From Humulus lupulus (taxonomy: Eukaryota > Streptophyta > Magnoliopsida > Rosales > Cannabaceae): DNA of 64,000 nt. Position numbers and translations under genes: made by a program. The DNA lies in assembly GCF_963169125.1 (NCBI RefSeq), contig NC_084794.1:228814219-228878218 (forward strand), in the 5' to 3' direction. A model generated the notes under the pieces. It was not told the origin of the DNA. It saw only the letters and a program-made list of their open reading frames with translations, and did not search any database. Each line of letters starts with the position of its first letter. Position 1 is the first letter of the stretch. Below, piece by piece: positions 33,499 through 46,336 of this stretch.

Positions 33499-34719
33499 CT
33501 AACTCTTGCCTACAGGCACTTTGGCCTTCTCATTCTTATGCTCTGCCATGTAATTGTGAACCCTTTCGGCTTTCAGTCTCATACCCTTGATCATCTCCTC
33601 ACTTGCTTCAATTATCTGTTTCGACAAAGCAATCTCCAAATAATCAAACCACTCTCCAAGTGTCATCTTCTCCAAATCCAGCTCCTTTCCAGATTCACCC
33701 AACTTCTCTTTAGAACCAGAAGCACTATCCTTTTTTTCCTCTCCACTGATGCCACACGCATCTCTGCCATGATCCTCCTTTTCACCAATTTCTTCAACAC
33801 AAAGCTCACCAGCGCCAACTTCTTCAACACGATGCTCCCCGACGACCTTTTCACAAACTTCTTCGACACCAAGCTCGCTGACTGCCTTTTCACACTCATG
33901 TACACTCATAATCAACTCATCCTTAAGATCAATGACTTCTACACAATCAGGCGACTTCTGTGGTGAATTCTTCCTCCTCCTTGTGCCACCGCCGGCACGA
34001 GTAGTCTTCTTATTGCCAACCTTAATTTGTTCACCTTCTACATCAGAATTCTCTGGAATTTTCTCAACAACTGAACAAGACATTGCATTTTCCTCCTTTT
34101 TGGAGCTCCGAGTTCGCCTCGTTCTCACTTGCCGCAGCTGCCCCATTTTCTCTTCATGCTCTTGCTCCTCCTTCTCCTTCTCCTCAACCACACTCTTCAA
34201 AACCCTAGGTTTCCTCCCCCGCCTTGGTTTCTCAACCACCTCAACTACATCCACCGCTTCTGCATTCTCCACCCCCAAAGCACATTCCACTTCCTTCTCC
34301 TTTTCCTTCGCAACCTTACCTCTCCTACCCCGATTAGTCACACCAGAAGCTCTGCCATCCTTCTCCTGAACTCAACGTCTAGAGCTCCGCCTCAAGTAGC
34401 TCCCATCGTGGACTTCAATCTTGACGGAGATGGAAGTGGATTCTCCAATATTGATGCAGTCTCCGTCACTGAGATCGACTGGGATGTCGGGGTCGAACAG
34501 TTGGTCGTTGAGGAAAGAGCCGTTGGAGGAGTCGATGTCTTGAAGTAGCCATTTTCCAGATTCAGATTCGAGGGAGAGGTGCTTGGTGGAGATGCCTGAG
34601 TCTTTGATGGTGAGGTTATTACCCCGGACAACACGACCGGTTCGAATGGTGGATCCGGGCTGGTATTCCAGGGTTTCTCCGACTCGAGGACCTTTGGTGA
34701 TTTCAAGTTTGAGAGCCAT
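33499..34719 (-). CDS. FHA-domain, AT-hook nuclear protein with one in-frame stop
   Basis: A single-exon gene of 406 codons if the internal stop is ignored. Residues 1-100 form a forkhead-associated domain, a phosphothreonine-binding fold. It shows GSTIRTGRVVRGNNLTIKD, the GISTKHLSLE stretch with the conserved Ser and His, and DIDSSNGSFLN. After RRSSRR the frame meets TGA at 34374-34372. The next codons continue in the same frame as VQEKDGRASG and TNRGRRGK, then KPRRGRKPRV (an AT-hook-like motif). An acidic low-complexity middle follows, then a conserved-looking end (LEKMTLGEWFDYLEIALSKQ). The layout resembles a small plant family of FHA proteins of unknown role such as Arabidopsis At4g14490. 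The TGA is where CGA would be expected (CpG to TpG). The gene is either a recent pseudogene or a truncated FHA-only protein of 115 residues. Confidence 0.85.
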
Positions 34720-35033
34720 GAAGAAGAAAAACTAGAATGAGAGGGAAACCGTTTCCAACCCCCAATTCGGATCGGATTTTGAATTTTCAACACAAGCACT
34801 TTTTTTTAATTAATAAACAATAAAATTACAATTACACTTTTTTTTCTTTATTTTTTTACTACTTTACCCTAATTTTATTTTTAACAAATTCACCAAATGC
34901 TCATTTGATGAAAATCATGGAGTCATAGGTCATGATAAAAGGTGTAATTTCTTCCAACCAAGTAATTTTTCTATATGAAATTCATATCTGGCTAAACCAT
35001 GAGCAGCGGTGTTACTATTACACACCACATGAG
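34720..35033. other. Upstream region of the FHA gene
   Basis: No TATA box is obvious. Pyrimidine/A-rich DNA leads into the LINE remnant. Confidence 0.45.
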
Positions 35034-35366
35034 TTAGAAATACACATGGAAAGATAGATAACAAGGATCTAATGTTCCTAATAAGACAACTTTACTGAAG
35101 AAAAAAATCATTAAAAAAGAGAACAGAGTGAACAACAACCTCTTAATCACTCTCAATAGTCGAAATGAAAAATCAAGCTCAAAACACCAAGACAAAACAA
35201 ACAAAATGGCCAAAGCCTCAGTATCTTTTGATGACAAGAATCTAGAAAGTCATTTGGAAAAATAACTTAAAGGAAAGCATTCTGAATAACGAACAATCGC
35301 ACCAAAACCAATGAGTCCATTCTCAAGATTGAGTGCAACATCCACATTTAGCTTGAGAGAACCTGG
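35034..35366 (-). pseudogene. LINE-type RNase H remnant, C-terminal part
   Basis: Read leftward, PGSLKLNVDVALNLENGLIG and FGAIVRYSE are the start of the plant RNase H-like domain found after LINE reverse transcriptases (RVT_3 type), followed by SSKDTEALAILFVLSWCFEL. Its first half lies at 61080-61393, on the other side of the 25.7-kb nested block. Confidence 0.72.
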
Positions 35367-38300
35367 TGTTGGCAACATGTTTACCATGTGCGCAGCGGAA
35401 TGCATGAGGTTGTGGGCCCAAGAGATTTAAAAAAAATTGATTTAAACTACGGAGCCATTAATATACCTACATTAATCAATGAAATAGAAAAGATTAGGAA
35501 TTATACATGTTGATGAACTATCAAGATTCATTGCTATCTTTTCGTATCTCCAATGAACATCCTATCCTAGCAATATCCAAGTACTTAGACCACGATCTTC
35601 CAAAGTGTTATCTCACCTCAAGACGTGTGTGGACACGTACAACAACAGTGAAATTTTTAGTGATTCACAAGATGTGCTTGACACATGAGATCTTGGAATT
35701 TAGGTCTGAGATAGATTTTCAGGTTTAGAGAAAAGATACCATATATTTTTCTCTCTGTTAAAAATCTGAATCTTAAACTTCTGAATATCTAGAAACTCTT
35801 ACCAGATTGTTTTATAATTTAATTTAATTCAAATTTTAAAATTAAACAACTATTAATCATAAAATATTAAATTAAATAAAAAATATATCCAAAATGGATT
35901 CTTGTGCAATCACTATGACTTGTGTGTAACACATGTCCAATTTTTAGGGCATGTGTTTTAACACATTTATTTATTAATTGTTTAATAATTTATTTATTAA
36001 AAAATGATAAAATATCTAAGAACTAATAACTAACCTTATTAGATAAATATTTTAATTATTTGAATAAATTTAAACCAATTCAAATTCAATTTGAATTATC
36101 AGATTTATTTTTCACATAAATAAAAACTAATTAATTTAAAATTAATTATTTTTATTATTTATAAATTTCGAAAAAATTATAATTAATTTATTTATAAAAT
36201 TAATAATTAATTAATTAATCTCAATTACATATTTGTTCTGAAGAATAAATTTATTCCAAATATGTCTTTTCACTGATTTTCCCTAGTTTCAACTCTTACT
36301 TTGAATAATGTTGATAGAGTCACCTTGGGACCTATAGACCTACAATTTCATGCTCCAATAAATTTATATTATTAATTAAATCTCTTTAATATAATAACCT
36401 TAATTTATTCATTTCAATATTATTTCACTAAAAATATGAGACTGCACTATTGCAATTATAGACATTTATTTACATAGTACTTTTTAAAGATAAAAAGCGC
36501 CCATCGATTTAATCATTATATATAACTCAATCCTCTATTAATGTTTCATAATTAAAGAATGGATAAAATCATCGTTTTACCTCTTTAATTATTTATTGTT
36601 TCCTTAAGTACCATTTGTTGGGTTTTATGCCCTTAATAAAACTATATTTCTTATGTATCACATTATTATTATCAATAAAAGAAGTAGAAATCATTTTGCT
36701 TATTCAATAGCATTTTTTGCTTATTTTATTACATGTTTATTCAATTAATACAAACATTCATAAAATCACGAACATATGGATAGGTACAATTATAGTGACT
36801 AGGTCATAGTGGATTATAGTTGTAATTATATGTTTAAAATAATGAGTCCTAAGATTATATCAATGCATTGGATTTTCACTGATTAGGAAATCTACGATAT
36901 GATCTACTTACACATTAGATGTGTGATGTCTTGTCCAAGGCATTGACCAAGTAGATATGATCGGATGTATTTGGTTACATCGGACTAGGACCCATATTGA
37001 TTATTGATTGATAAATAAGTATCGTTTTTATCGAATCTAATCAATGTCACAATGTTGACCATATGTTAATTCGATCTTAATTCCGAGTGATAATATTCTG
37101 CTAATTATATTATTTGAATCTTTTGACTTGTTCATTACTAGCTTACCCTACGGTCTAGCCTATACTTACATCTTGGAGATTTAGTAGTGTAATTGAGTAG
37201 GAGTATTATTCATAAATATGAAATCTATAACTTTTGTATGAGAAGTGAAAAGTTGATTTCCTTAATTGATTTGTTCAAAAGGTTAAATGATTGAGATCTC
37301 ATTTCTGTGATTAAGTTCACGGAAATATCATTTATAAGGAACTTAGTGTGAGTTAAGAAAAAAAATACTGATGAGGGGTAAAACAGTAATTTTCACCTAG
37401 CTCGTTAAGTAAGTCATTGATAGAGGATTGACTAACTGTAATGGTTATAACAATGGATAACGTATTTATGGTTTGGAAAATATGTTCTATGAATTGAAGA
37501 GTTCAATTCCGAGTCTATAATGGAGTCACGAGGAATTAATAAGGTAGTGAAATTATTCGTAAATAAATTCACGGTAACTTATTGGAGCTTGATTTCATGG
37601 ATCCATGGTCCCCGCATCACCTTTGAGTAAATCATCTAGAATGTCTCAATTAATTGATTTAATTATCAATTATAATTTTTTTAAAGTTGACTAGGTCAAT
37701 TTTGGAAAATTTACAGAGATATGAGATTTAGAGAATAAAAGAGAATCTTTGGGTAAATTTATTAATATTGATAAACTGGTGTCAATATAAATAAATAAAA
37801 TTAAATCAAGTTTCAAATTATAATTAGTTAATTTGAATAAGGATTTAATTAATTAATTAAAAAAATAAATAAAAGGTTTTGAATTTAGGCCCAATTGAGA
37901 TTTAAATTCAAAATAAAGGTATTGGGCCCAAGTCTATTTGTGGGAGCCCAAGACTTTTATATTTTTGTTTATTATTTTAATTAATTTAAATTCAAATAAA
38001 ACTCATTAAGTTGTCTATATAAGGAATATGATATCTAGGGTTTTCATAAGTCAGTATTCATTGGGTAAGTGAAAACCTAGACACTCTAATCTTTTTTTAG
38101 CCAATATCTCTTCTTTTCTTCTAGATCTCTATCTCATGTCCTGAGAACCAGCCCACACTAGTTCTAGGTTGATCAAAGGCTTGGTGAGGAAAACTGTGTT
38201 GCTGATCTAGTTCAATGTAACAGTGACAATCAGAATCCCGTGATCCGTAAGGGGAAAGACCGGGTAAAGCTGTGCAATCCCACACCGCCTGGGGAAGGTC

Positions 38301-38384
38301 AAGTATGATGATTCTAAGACTGTGTAGGTATGGGACTACACAGTTGAATATGGCTTAAATGGATTGATGGGCACTACATATGCC

Positions 38385-38490
38385 AACAAGATGAATCGTC
38401 TTTTTGGTAGCCCATCACTTGAGAACTCCAAAGTTAAGCGTGCTTGACCTGGAGCAATCTGATGATGGGTGACCTCCTGGGAAGTTTTCC
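38385..38490 (+). promoter_or_regulatory. 5S rRNA-derived segment in the Cassandra 5' LTR
   Basis: AGTTAAGCGTGCTTGA (box A, about 38432-38447) and GATGGGTGACCTCCTGGGAA (box C, 38464-38483) match the internal RNA polymerase III promoter of plant 5S rRNA. The spacing is about that of the gene. The 5' third of 5S is poorly conserved, so this is not a functional 5S gene. Confidence 0.88.
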
Positions 38491-38696
38491 CGGGAAGCGT
38501 GTGAGTGAGGACAAAGCACGCTGAAAAGACTCGTGTTGGTTTGTAGGGCCAGTTGTCATTCCAGGAAGCATCCATAGTGACGTGGGGCGTTACAAATGGT
38601 ATTAGAGCCTTGACCCAGCTGGAAGTGTGGCCGACGGGGACGTCGGGCCTGTAAGGGGGTGATTGTGACAATCAGAATCCCGTGATCCGTAAGGGG

Positions 38697-40563
38697 TTAA
38701 ACAGATGAGTGACTGATGGGTAGTCACTACAGGCTTAGCACCCATAGCCATGTGACGAAGCAGTCACTTGGGCTCTCTGGCCTTGGCTCTAAGTGACTAG
38801 CCATAGGCTAGACAAGCGCTTTTAGTTTTCATCGAACTTGAGGTCGGTCCAACATTAATGCTCATTTTGAGTCATTCATTGTAGATGTCGATTAGATCTA
38901 ATATTTGTTTGCTTGCGTTAAACACGCTAAGACCGTTCTTGACTTATTAGTCAATATTATGTTACTAGTGCTCAGTACTACTGCCGAACTTGACAAGTGA
39001 GTCACAACTTCACAGTTAATACTGACACCATTGCCAAATTTGACTAATTAGTCAGTGCCACGAACAAGTAAGCAATGCTACCAGGCATATATCATATGTC
39101 AAATATCCAAATGTAGGGCATTCAACATGCTTACTTAACAATTGCTAGCATAATTAGGATCATGCACAAACATAGAGACTCAAGCTCTAATCAATCTCAT
39201 ATTCAACATTCATGGCATGCCCTAATCACATGTTTCTCGTGAATCACATACTGGGTGCAGTTTTCTTACCTTTGGTGCAAGCACAGGTTACCAATAAATG
39301 AGCCACAAGCACGATCCTGATTCCAAGCCCCTAGCGATAACCTAGTCACAACCATAAACAGTGATCCAATGAGTTCAAGTTCTAAAACCCAATCCCGGAA
39401 CCAAGACCTAGCCTCTGGGACGTCGAATCCCACTAAAGCGGGTAGTAGGAACGATCCCGAGGCCTAAGGTTTGAGTTCTCACGATCAAAACACAACTTTG
39501 GCCACAAATGCCCTCAAGCGCCGTGGCCCCACCTCACTGAGCCGAGGCCCCCAGCCATGACAGAGGCGCTAGCCTCAAGCACCAGCACCAAGCGCTGCGA
39601 CCACCAAGCCCTTCAGCACCACCGCTCACCTGCACCAAGCTCGGGCCCAAGAACAGGGCCGCGACCCCACCTCGAAACCCAGCCAAAACCTCAATTTTCC
39701 TCTTTTAAAACCTTCCAAAAACCTATCCAAACATCTCCAAATCCAAAAATCAAAGTTCCCAAACATCCTAATCATCCAAAACCATTAAAACACAAGTCTC
39801 AAATCATCCAAAAACTCATATAATCACAAAATCCAATTCAAGCTTAAAAACTTTAAAAACTTAGAACTTAAAACATGGATTACCTCCGATTATGACGTTC
39901 CCAACTAAATCCTCCGGCTAATAAGCTTCTAATCTTCCCTAGAATTGCTATGCCTTGATCCTCGCCTAAATTCGAGTCCTAGAACTCAAGTTTTCTTCGA
40001 AAATGCGATCGGGTGTCGAAATGGAACTTTTAGGAAGAGAGAATGTTCTGAAAGTTCTTTTATGATTCTAACAGGTTACTTCAAGCTTAAGTAGCTTCAA
40101 AAAAATCCTAATGCTTGGGGTCCCGAAAACGCCCTCGGGGGTAAAATAGTCAAAACCTCCATAATTTCCCCCTGATCTTACTAACTCCCAATTTATCATC
40201 AAATACTTATTCCCATTACCCAATATCTCGGTAATGTGTTAAATATCCCTTGATTCACTCCGAGTCAAGTATAAATCCCATTGTGACTTTCCCACTAGCT
40301 TACCTCCTAGGATCGTATTGTGTTGGGTAACCCTAGCATAACCAAAAAAATAAAGAAGCACCCCGCATATACCACAAATATGCCAAATATGCCCAAAATG
40401 GCCAAAATATGAAAATCACCCAATTAATCAGAAATGGGTTCACATGCATATTTAATACACCTAAACATGCATATAATCATTTAATAACATAATAAATCAA
40501 TTATGACCCTCCCGACCTCCTAATCAAGGTCCTAAACCTTATTAGGGATTTTGGGGCATTACA
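38697..40563 (-). repeat. LTR part of gypsy AB (U3 side)
   Basis: Starts TGTAATGCCCC at 40563 on the minus strand, adjoining the purine tract AAGGAGGGGATAGT. It is truncated at 38697. It has a GC-rich block with GCCGTGGCC and GGGCCGCGAC at about 39518-39670. Confidence 0.85.
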
Positions 40564-42531
40564 ACTATCCCCTCCTTGCAGAAATTTTGTCCTCGAAATT
40601 TATTTGAACAACCCAGAATACCAATTCTGCACAACTAATTCCAGTTCCCAGGTCGTTCCCTCAACCTCACTGTCTCTGCAACATACCTTGACTCAAGGAA
40701 TAACTTTGTTCCTCAGAACCTTATTCTTTCTGTCTATTCCTTACAAGACAACTTAGCCTCAATCTCCAGATTATCATAACTCAACTCATGAGTTTCCTTC
40801 TAACTCATGTCTTCAACATGAAAATATAAAATACACTATATACAACTGACAGTGCCAAAACTAAGGCCCATCAAAAGGCAACTTGACTGATCCTGTCCAG
40901 GATTCAAACGATCATATTAATCTAGGGCTAAACTTGCCTTTATCTCCTCACCCCTTTCCATGGTGATACTTGAAAGAAAATATAATCTTCTACTTGGAAC
41001 TCTATGTTCATGCTTTTCAATTCAATAAAACTTTTCCATCTACTATGAGAAGTGAGCATCCACGCTCTAACCTATAATATTCTCAATGGTCCCCTGAACT
41101 ACCTCATGATCCAAAATCAACATCTCACCCATCTCATTCCAAATGAATGGGAGATATACATTCTCTATCATACCTCATCTCATAAGGTACCTTTCCAATA
41201 ACTAGATAACTCTCTCTCTCTGATTTATCATCAGTCTGAGGATAATTAACTGTACTAAATTCCATCTATATATTCATGACTTTCTGCAACCTTCCTCAAG
41301 ACTTGGAAGTAAAAATTGAGTCCTCATTTGATAAGATAGACCTCAAATTTCATGAAGGCGCACTACCTCTTTCACATAGAGGTCTGAAAACTGATCAGCT
41401 GTATTATTTGTCCTTACTGACAGAAATGGCTCACTTTAAATACTGGTCCATAATGACCCAAACCAATTCATGCTGACTCACTATCCTGGGCAGCCCCACT
41501 GCGAAACCCATCGCCATGCTTTCTTATTTCCATTATAAATTACTCAAAGACTAAAATAGCCTTACTGATTTTTGATACTCTGTCTTGACCTGCCAACATG
41601 TTAGGAACTTTGCCACATATACCATTATGTCCCTCTCCATCCCAGGCCATCAATATAAAGCTTTCAAACTCTGGTACATTGTCATGATGCCTGAATGAAG
41701 AGAATAAGAGAGTAGCATGAGATTCATCCAGAATCTCCCAATTAATCCCAGTGTCCATCGGGTTCCAAATTCGATCCTTATACCACAATAAATTCATACC
41801 TGACACTGCAAAACCCTTAGCTAATCCAGCTAAGACATTCTCCCCAATTCTGTCATATGTAGTTCATTTAACTGTTTTTCCTTTAATCCTCTCTGCAAGA
41901 GTAACTCAAGTATACAGCTGGCCACCTGGCCCACCAGAAACTCTACTCTAGTTCTGGTCAGATCCTTTAACTAACATGATGCATGGGAAATCTTTTTTTT
42001 TTCCATGCCACTGATGTGTCATAACAACCTACAAACTGATTCTGATCTGTAAAAAGACTCAACATTCTTTCCCAAAGCACATATAATATCCTGCCCATCC
42101 AAGGAAACTCCTGCCTACCGAGGCGTTCCTTGACCTTGGCAAATCTTCAACTGAGGGTATATCACAACACCATTGATCAAAACGATCACAAATCCAATTC
42201 AGATAATCCTTTGAATACTTTGTTCATCTAATTCATCAAGATAACTCAACATTAATCAAACTCTCAAATCATAACTCAGCACTCCCAGTGCCCTTATCTG
42301 ATATAATAGTCTTCTGTTTATCCTTCTCCCTGATCTTTAGCAGGTACTAATCAGATCAAAGATCCACCACACTAGCTAAAAGTTCCATGCATCCTCCTGC
42401 AATAGCTCTCTAGCTCTAGATACAGATGTCATCAGCATACCAAATCCATGCACCGTGCTAGCTACCACAAGGCTTCCCACTCTCAAGCTTAGGAGTTACT
42501 ATCCTTTTCTTGCAATTTAGCATTGCCTCAC
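40564..42531 (-). pseudogene. Gypsy AB pol remnant
   Basis: Heavily mutated. A piece of integrase (ORF 41806-41540: WEILDESHATLLFSSFRHHD) matches the zinc domain around the DESH motif of gypsy integrases. The base-level layout before the LTR (CGAGGACAAAATTTCTG) is the usual end of pol. No frame over about 90 codons survives. Confidence 0.7.
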
Positions 42532-44934
42532 TATAATGCCCTGGTTACCCCAGAATAGTTACGGTGAATGGTGAACCAGAAATTTGACTCGCTACCCAAG
42601 TCCTTTGGTTAAAAACGTGCTTCTAAGTGTTATTAACAGGCTAAGGTGAAAAACCAATCAAAAGGAAAGGATATATTTTATTTAATACATAAAACTGTTC
42701 ATGGGCCCATCAAAGCATTTACAAGTTATTTACAACTCAAAATGGTCATTACTGTTTCAAATTTAGAAACCCACCGACCTAAGCGGCAAAAATAGGGTAA
42801 ACCCCCTAGTTCCTCTGAGAACTCCTTGGCCGTGGTGGTCAAGCGGCCGCATATGTACACATCACCACCTAAGCTCTCCACTCAAGGTTGGGTGAGCTTT
42901 TCTTTCCCTTTACCTGCACCACATAGCACCCATGAGCCAAGGCCCAGCAAGAAAACGCAATATAGCATGATATAATATCAAAAATGATCATAATAATCAT
43001 TCAGGACTTTCAGTCCAAGACAGGTAAGTGACAGAGGAAAAGTCACTAAGGTGGGTACTGCTCCCTTTAGCCATGTGACGATAGGGTCACTGGGCCTTAA
43101 CAGATAAGTGAACCTTTCACTACCTTAAATAGGATAGGTGCATGGTGACTAGTCACCAACATAACCTTCCTCATGACCATAGAGTCATAACCTTGGAACA
43201 TCGTTCCCTAGCCATGTGACAAACGGTCACCTAGGCCTTAGGCCCTGGCTCTGAGTAGCTAGCTTAGACTAGTCAAGTGCTTATAAGATTCATCGACCTT
43301 AGGGTCGGTCCAGCGTTAATGCCTCAGAGTCATTCAACGTTGATATCGATTAGATCTAATCTTCATTTGGCCCTACGTTCAGGAGGCTTATGCCGTTTCT
43401 GACTCTTAGGTCAGTGATACGCGACCAGTGCCGTCCCTGACTAATCAGTGACATACACAAGTAAACAACATTTGCTAGCATTTAATATGCAATCATTGTC
43501 CACATTTATCAACCAACATGCCTTAACAACAATCATGCATGTCATATACACAGGGTGCAGTTTTCTTACCTCCTGTTAGAGCGAGAAATATAATAAGAAC
43601 GACTCCTGAGAATGATCAACCTTTTGATTCCTTAGCGGTTACCTAATCACAACCAATTATAATCTCCATTAATGAAAATCAACATTGAAAGGGTCTTAAC
43701 CTAAACCCCACTCTCGGGACCTCGAAACATGCCCACACGGTGAGTAGATTTGATCCCGGGCCTTAAGGATTGAAACTCCGAGCCAAAAACCCCTAAAAAC
43801 ACTCAAAACGAGATTCTGGAGGAACAGAGTAGCGCTACAGCGCTTGCTCCCTAGTGCCCCAGCGCTATACTCAGAACCCCCCAACCACCCAGAAACCATC
43901 CTATGTAGCGCTATAGCGCCCTAGGGTGGGCGCTGTAGCATTACCCCCGTAACAGCACTCCCCTGAAACCTTCTTCTTCGACACCTTCGATTCTAACCTG
44001 ATTCCAATGCTTCCAAATCCCATTTTTGATGCCAAATGAACCCAAAAACCATCCTCACATATCCCAAACATCATAACCATAAGAACCCTAGCCAAAACTC
44101 CCAACAAAACCAAGTATTCAACCTAGGAATCCCAACTAAAATCCAGAGCTAAAACATGGAAAACCAGAGAATTCAATGGCTAGAAACTTACCTCAAACTC
44201 AGATTATGATGCTCTTCAATGGTGGAACACTCTCCCAAACTCCCAAGGCTTACTTCCCAAGCTTGAATCCTCAAGAATGTTTCAAAACTCACAAGGAGAG
44301 CTGAAGGAAAATAGGTACGAGAAAGCTCTTGAACTTACTCTGTTTTTCCTCTTCTTTCACAGCCTAAAATGGCTTATATCAATCCTAGGGGTGAAAAGAC
44401 CAAAATACCCCTAGGTCGATTAAGGGTTTCTAAAGGCTCCCAAGGACAAATCTGGTATTTCCCACTTATCTCGTTAATCATAATTAACACTCTCCAATTC
44501 CCGCTATTCTGGATAATCTCAAACACCAATAATCCATATCCCGTTACCCTTTAATTCCCGGCAACGCTCTAATCATTAAAATTACCCCGAGACTCATCCC
44601 GAGCCCCGAACTTAAACCTGTTATGACTAGACCACTAATTAATATTCCAAGATCGTCTCATGCCGAATAGCTCGAACAAACCCACATTATAATTTGGTCT
44701 CAACAATAGGTCACCGACATGCATACAAATATACAATTATACCCTCAACGGGCCAAATTACCAAAACACCCCTGTAATTAAAATGTGCACCCACATGCAT
44801 GCATTTAACATCATATTATAATATAATTCACATATACATGCATATTATCAATTAATGGCATAATTAAACAAGTATGGTCCTCCCGGCCTACTAATCCCGC
44901 CATTAAACCGCATTAGGGATTCTGGGGCATTACA
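42532..44934 (-). mobile_element. Solo gypsy LTR E
   Basis: The 2,403-bp LTR has target duplication CTCAC at 42527-42531 and 44935-44939. It starts TGTAATGCCCC at 44934 and ends CAGGGCATTATA at 42532 (terminal CA changed to TA). It has a palindrome module with GCGCTATAGCGC at 43908-43919 and further AGCGCT copies at 43831-43867. There is no coding sequence. Confidence 0.9.
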
Positions 44935-46336
44935 CTCACTCTTGGCTAACCAATCCAAATCCAGGATCATCTTGAAATCACTCATAACCAACCTTATCAT
45001 ATCACTGATGAGTCCTTTTTACCATAATCCAACTCATCTCTTAAATCGCCAATATAGTATTACATCCCATCATAACATAACCATGTGATATGCATATCAT
45101 CTCTATGCTTCTCTATATGCAACAAACAAAGAAACATCATGGCACCAGAACCTGCCAGCACAATACAAAAATCAGAACTAGAAAGCTGACCTGCCACCCC
45201 TGAGGAACTAGTCTCAGTCTCCGATTTTGACTGCCTCGGAATGAACACTCGAGATAGAGTCGAGCTGTCCATCCCCTTTTGCTCATCCTTTCTTAGCTTT
45301 GGGAAATCCTTCTTGAAATGCCCAACCATTTTACATAAGAAACATGCCCTTGCTCGGCATTCTCTCAGATGACGCCTCCTGCACCGAGCACATACTGGAT
45401 AAGTCTTCTAGTTTTCATTATTGCTTACTCCAATAAATGGAGGCATCACTGCTTGAACTCCGTGCTCTCCAGCACTCTCCTTCTCAATCTGATTTCCTGT
45501 GCTCTCAACAGCAAGAGCCTTCCCTACCACCTGAGCGTAGGTAGAGATCTCATACACTGGGGCAACTCTAATGCCCTGAGCTATCTCGAGATTCAATCCC
45601 TGAATAAACATTTCCTTCCAAGCTACATCTATGGGTACCATGTCAAAAGCAAACTTGGCCAAACCATCAAATCTACTAACATACTCGGTTACTTATGCCT
45701 TTCCCTGAACGAGATTCAGAAACTCATTCATCTTAGTAGTCTAGGCTGCATCACAGTAATACCTTTAATTGAAAAGCTGCCTAAATTCTTTCCAATCCAT
45801 CACAGCTGTATCTCGCGTCTGGGATACTACTTCCCACCACGTTTGAGCATCATCCCACAATACATATGTAGCACAAATCACCCTATCGTGACCTACCAGC
45901 CCCATACTGTCAAGAATGGAAATGATCATGCCCATCCATTGCTCAGCTCTGAATGGATCTAGGCCTCCCTCAAAGACTGGAGGATAAAACTCCTAGAATC
46001 TTCCACAGAGAAATTCCCACCTGTTCTCAACCCTAGGCTGAGCCAAGACTGGTGCCACTCCTGGCATAACAAAGGAAGAGGTGTCTCCCGACATGTTTCA
46101 CTGTTGCTTTAAACACCTAATCTCTTCCTCTTGCCTCTGCAATCTTAATTGCACATCTGTAAGCACCTGGTGGAAATTCTGAGGAGTAGATGAAGAACTC
46201 AACCCCTGGCTGAAACTCCCTGCCTCAGTATAACCACCACTAGGCCTCATAATCTGCCTTGAATACACACCTTCTGATTGAATCTGTAGTCAATAACTTG
46301 ACCCATTAAACATGATGAGCATATCAAGAGCTTTCC
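44935..46336 (-). pseudogene. Gypsy AB gag-protease remnant
   Basis: ORF 45662-45408 (MAKFAFDMVPIDVAWKEMFI, YAQVVGKALAVES) is the gag tail, and ORF 45329-45060 holds a damaged knuckle and protease linker (VGHFKKDFPKLRK). Further gag sequence continues to about 46270 in broken frames. The region is the internal part of AB between the two solo LTR insertions. Confidence 0.75.

Noticed and set aside
38385..38490. A 5S rRNA gene
   Set aside because: Only the internal promoter part is conserved; the 5' end is diverged and the context (LTR, primer-binding site, second copy) is that of a Cassandra TRIM.
39557..39823. ORF rich in Pro, Ser and His
   Set aside because: It reads the GC-rich LTR module and adjoining A/C-rich DNA; related LTRs do not keep the frame.
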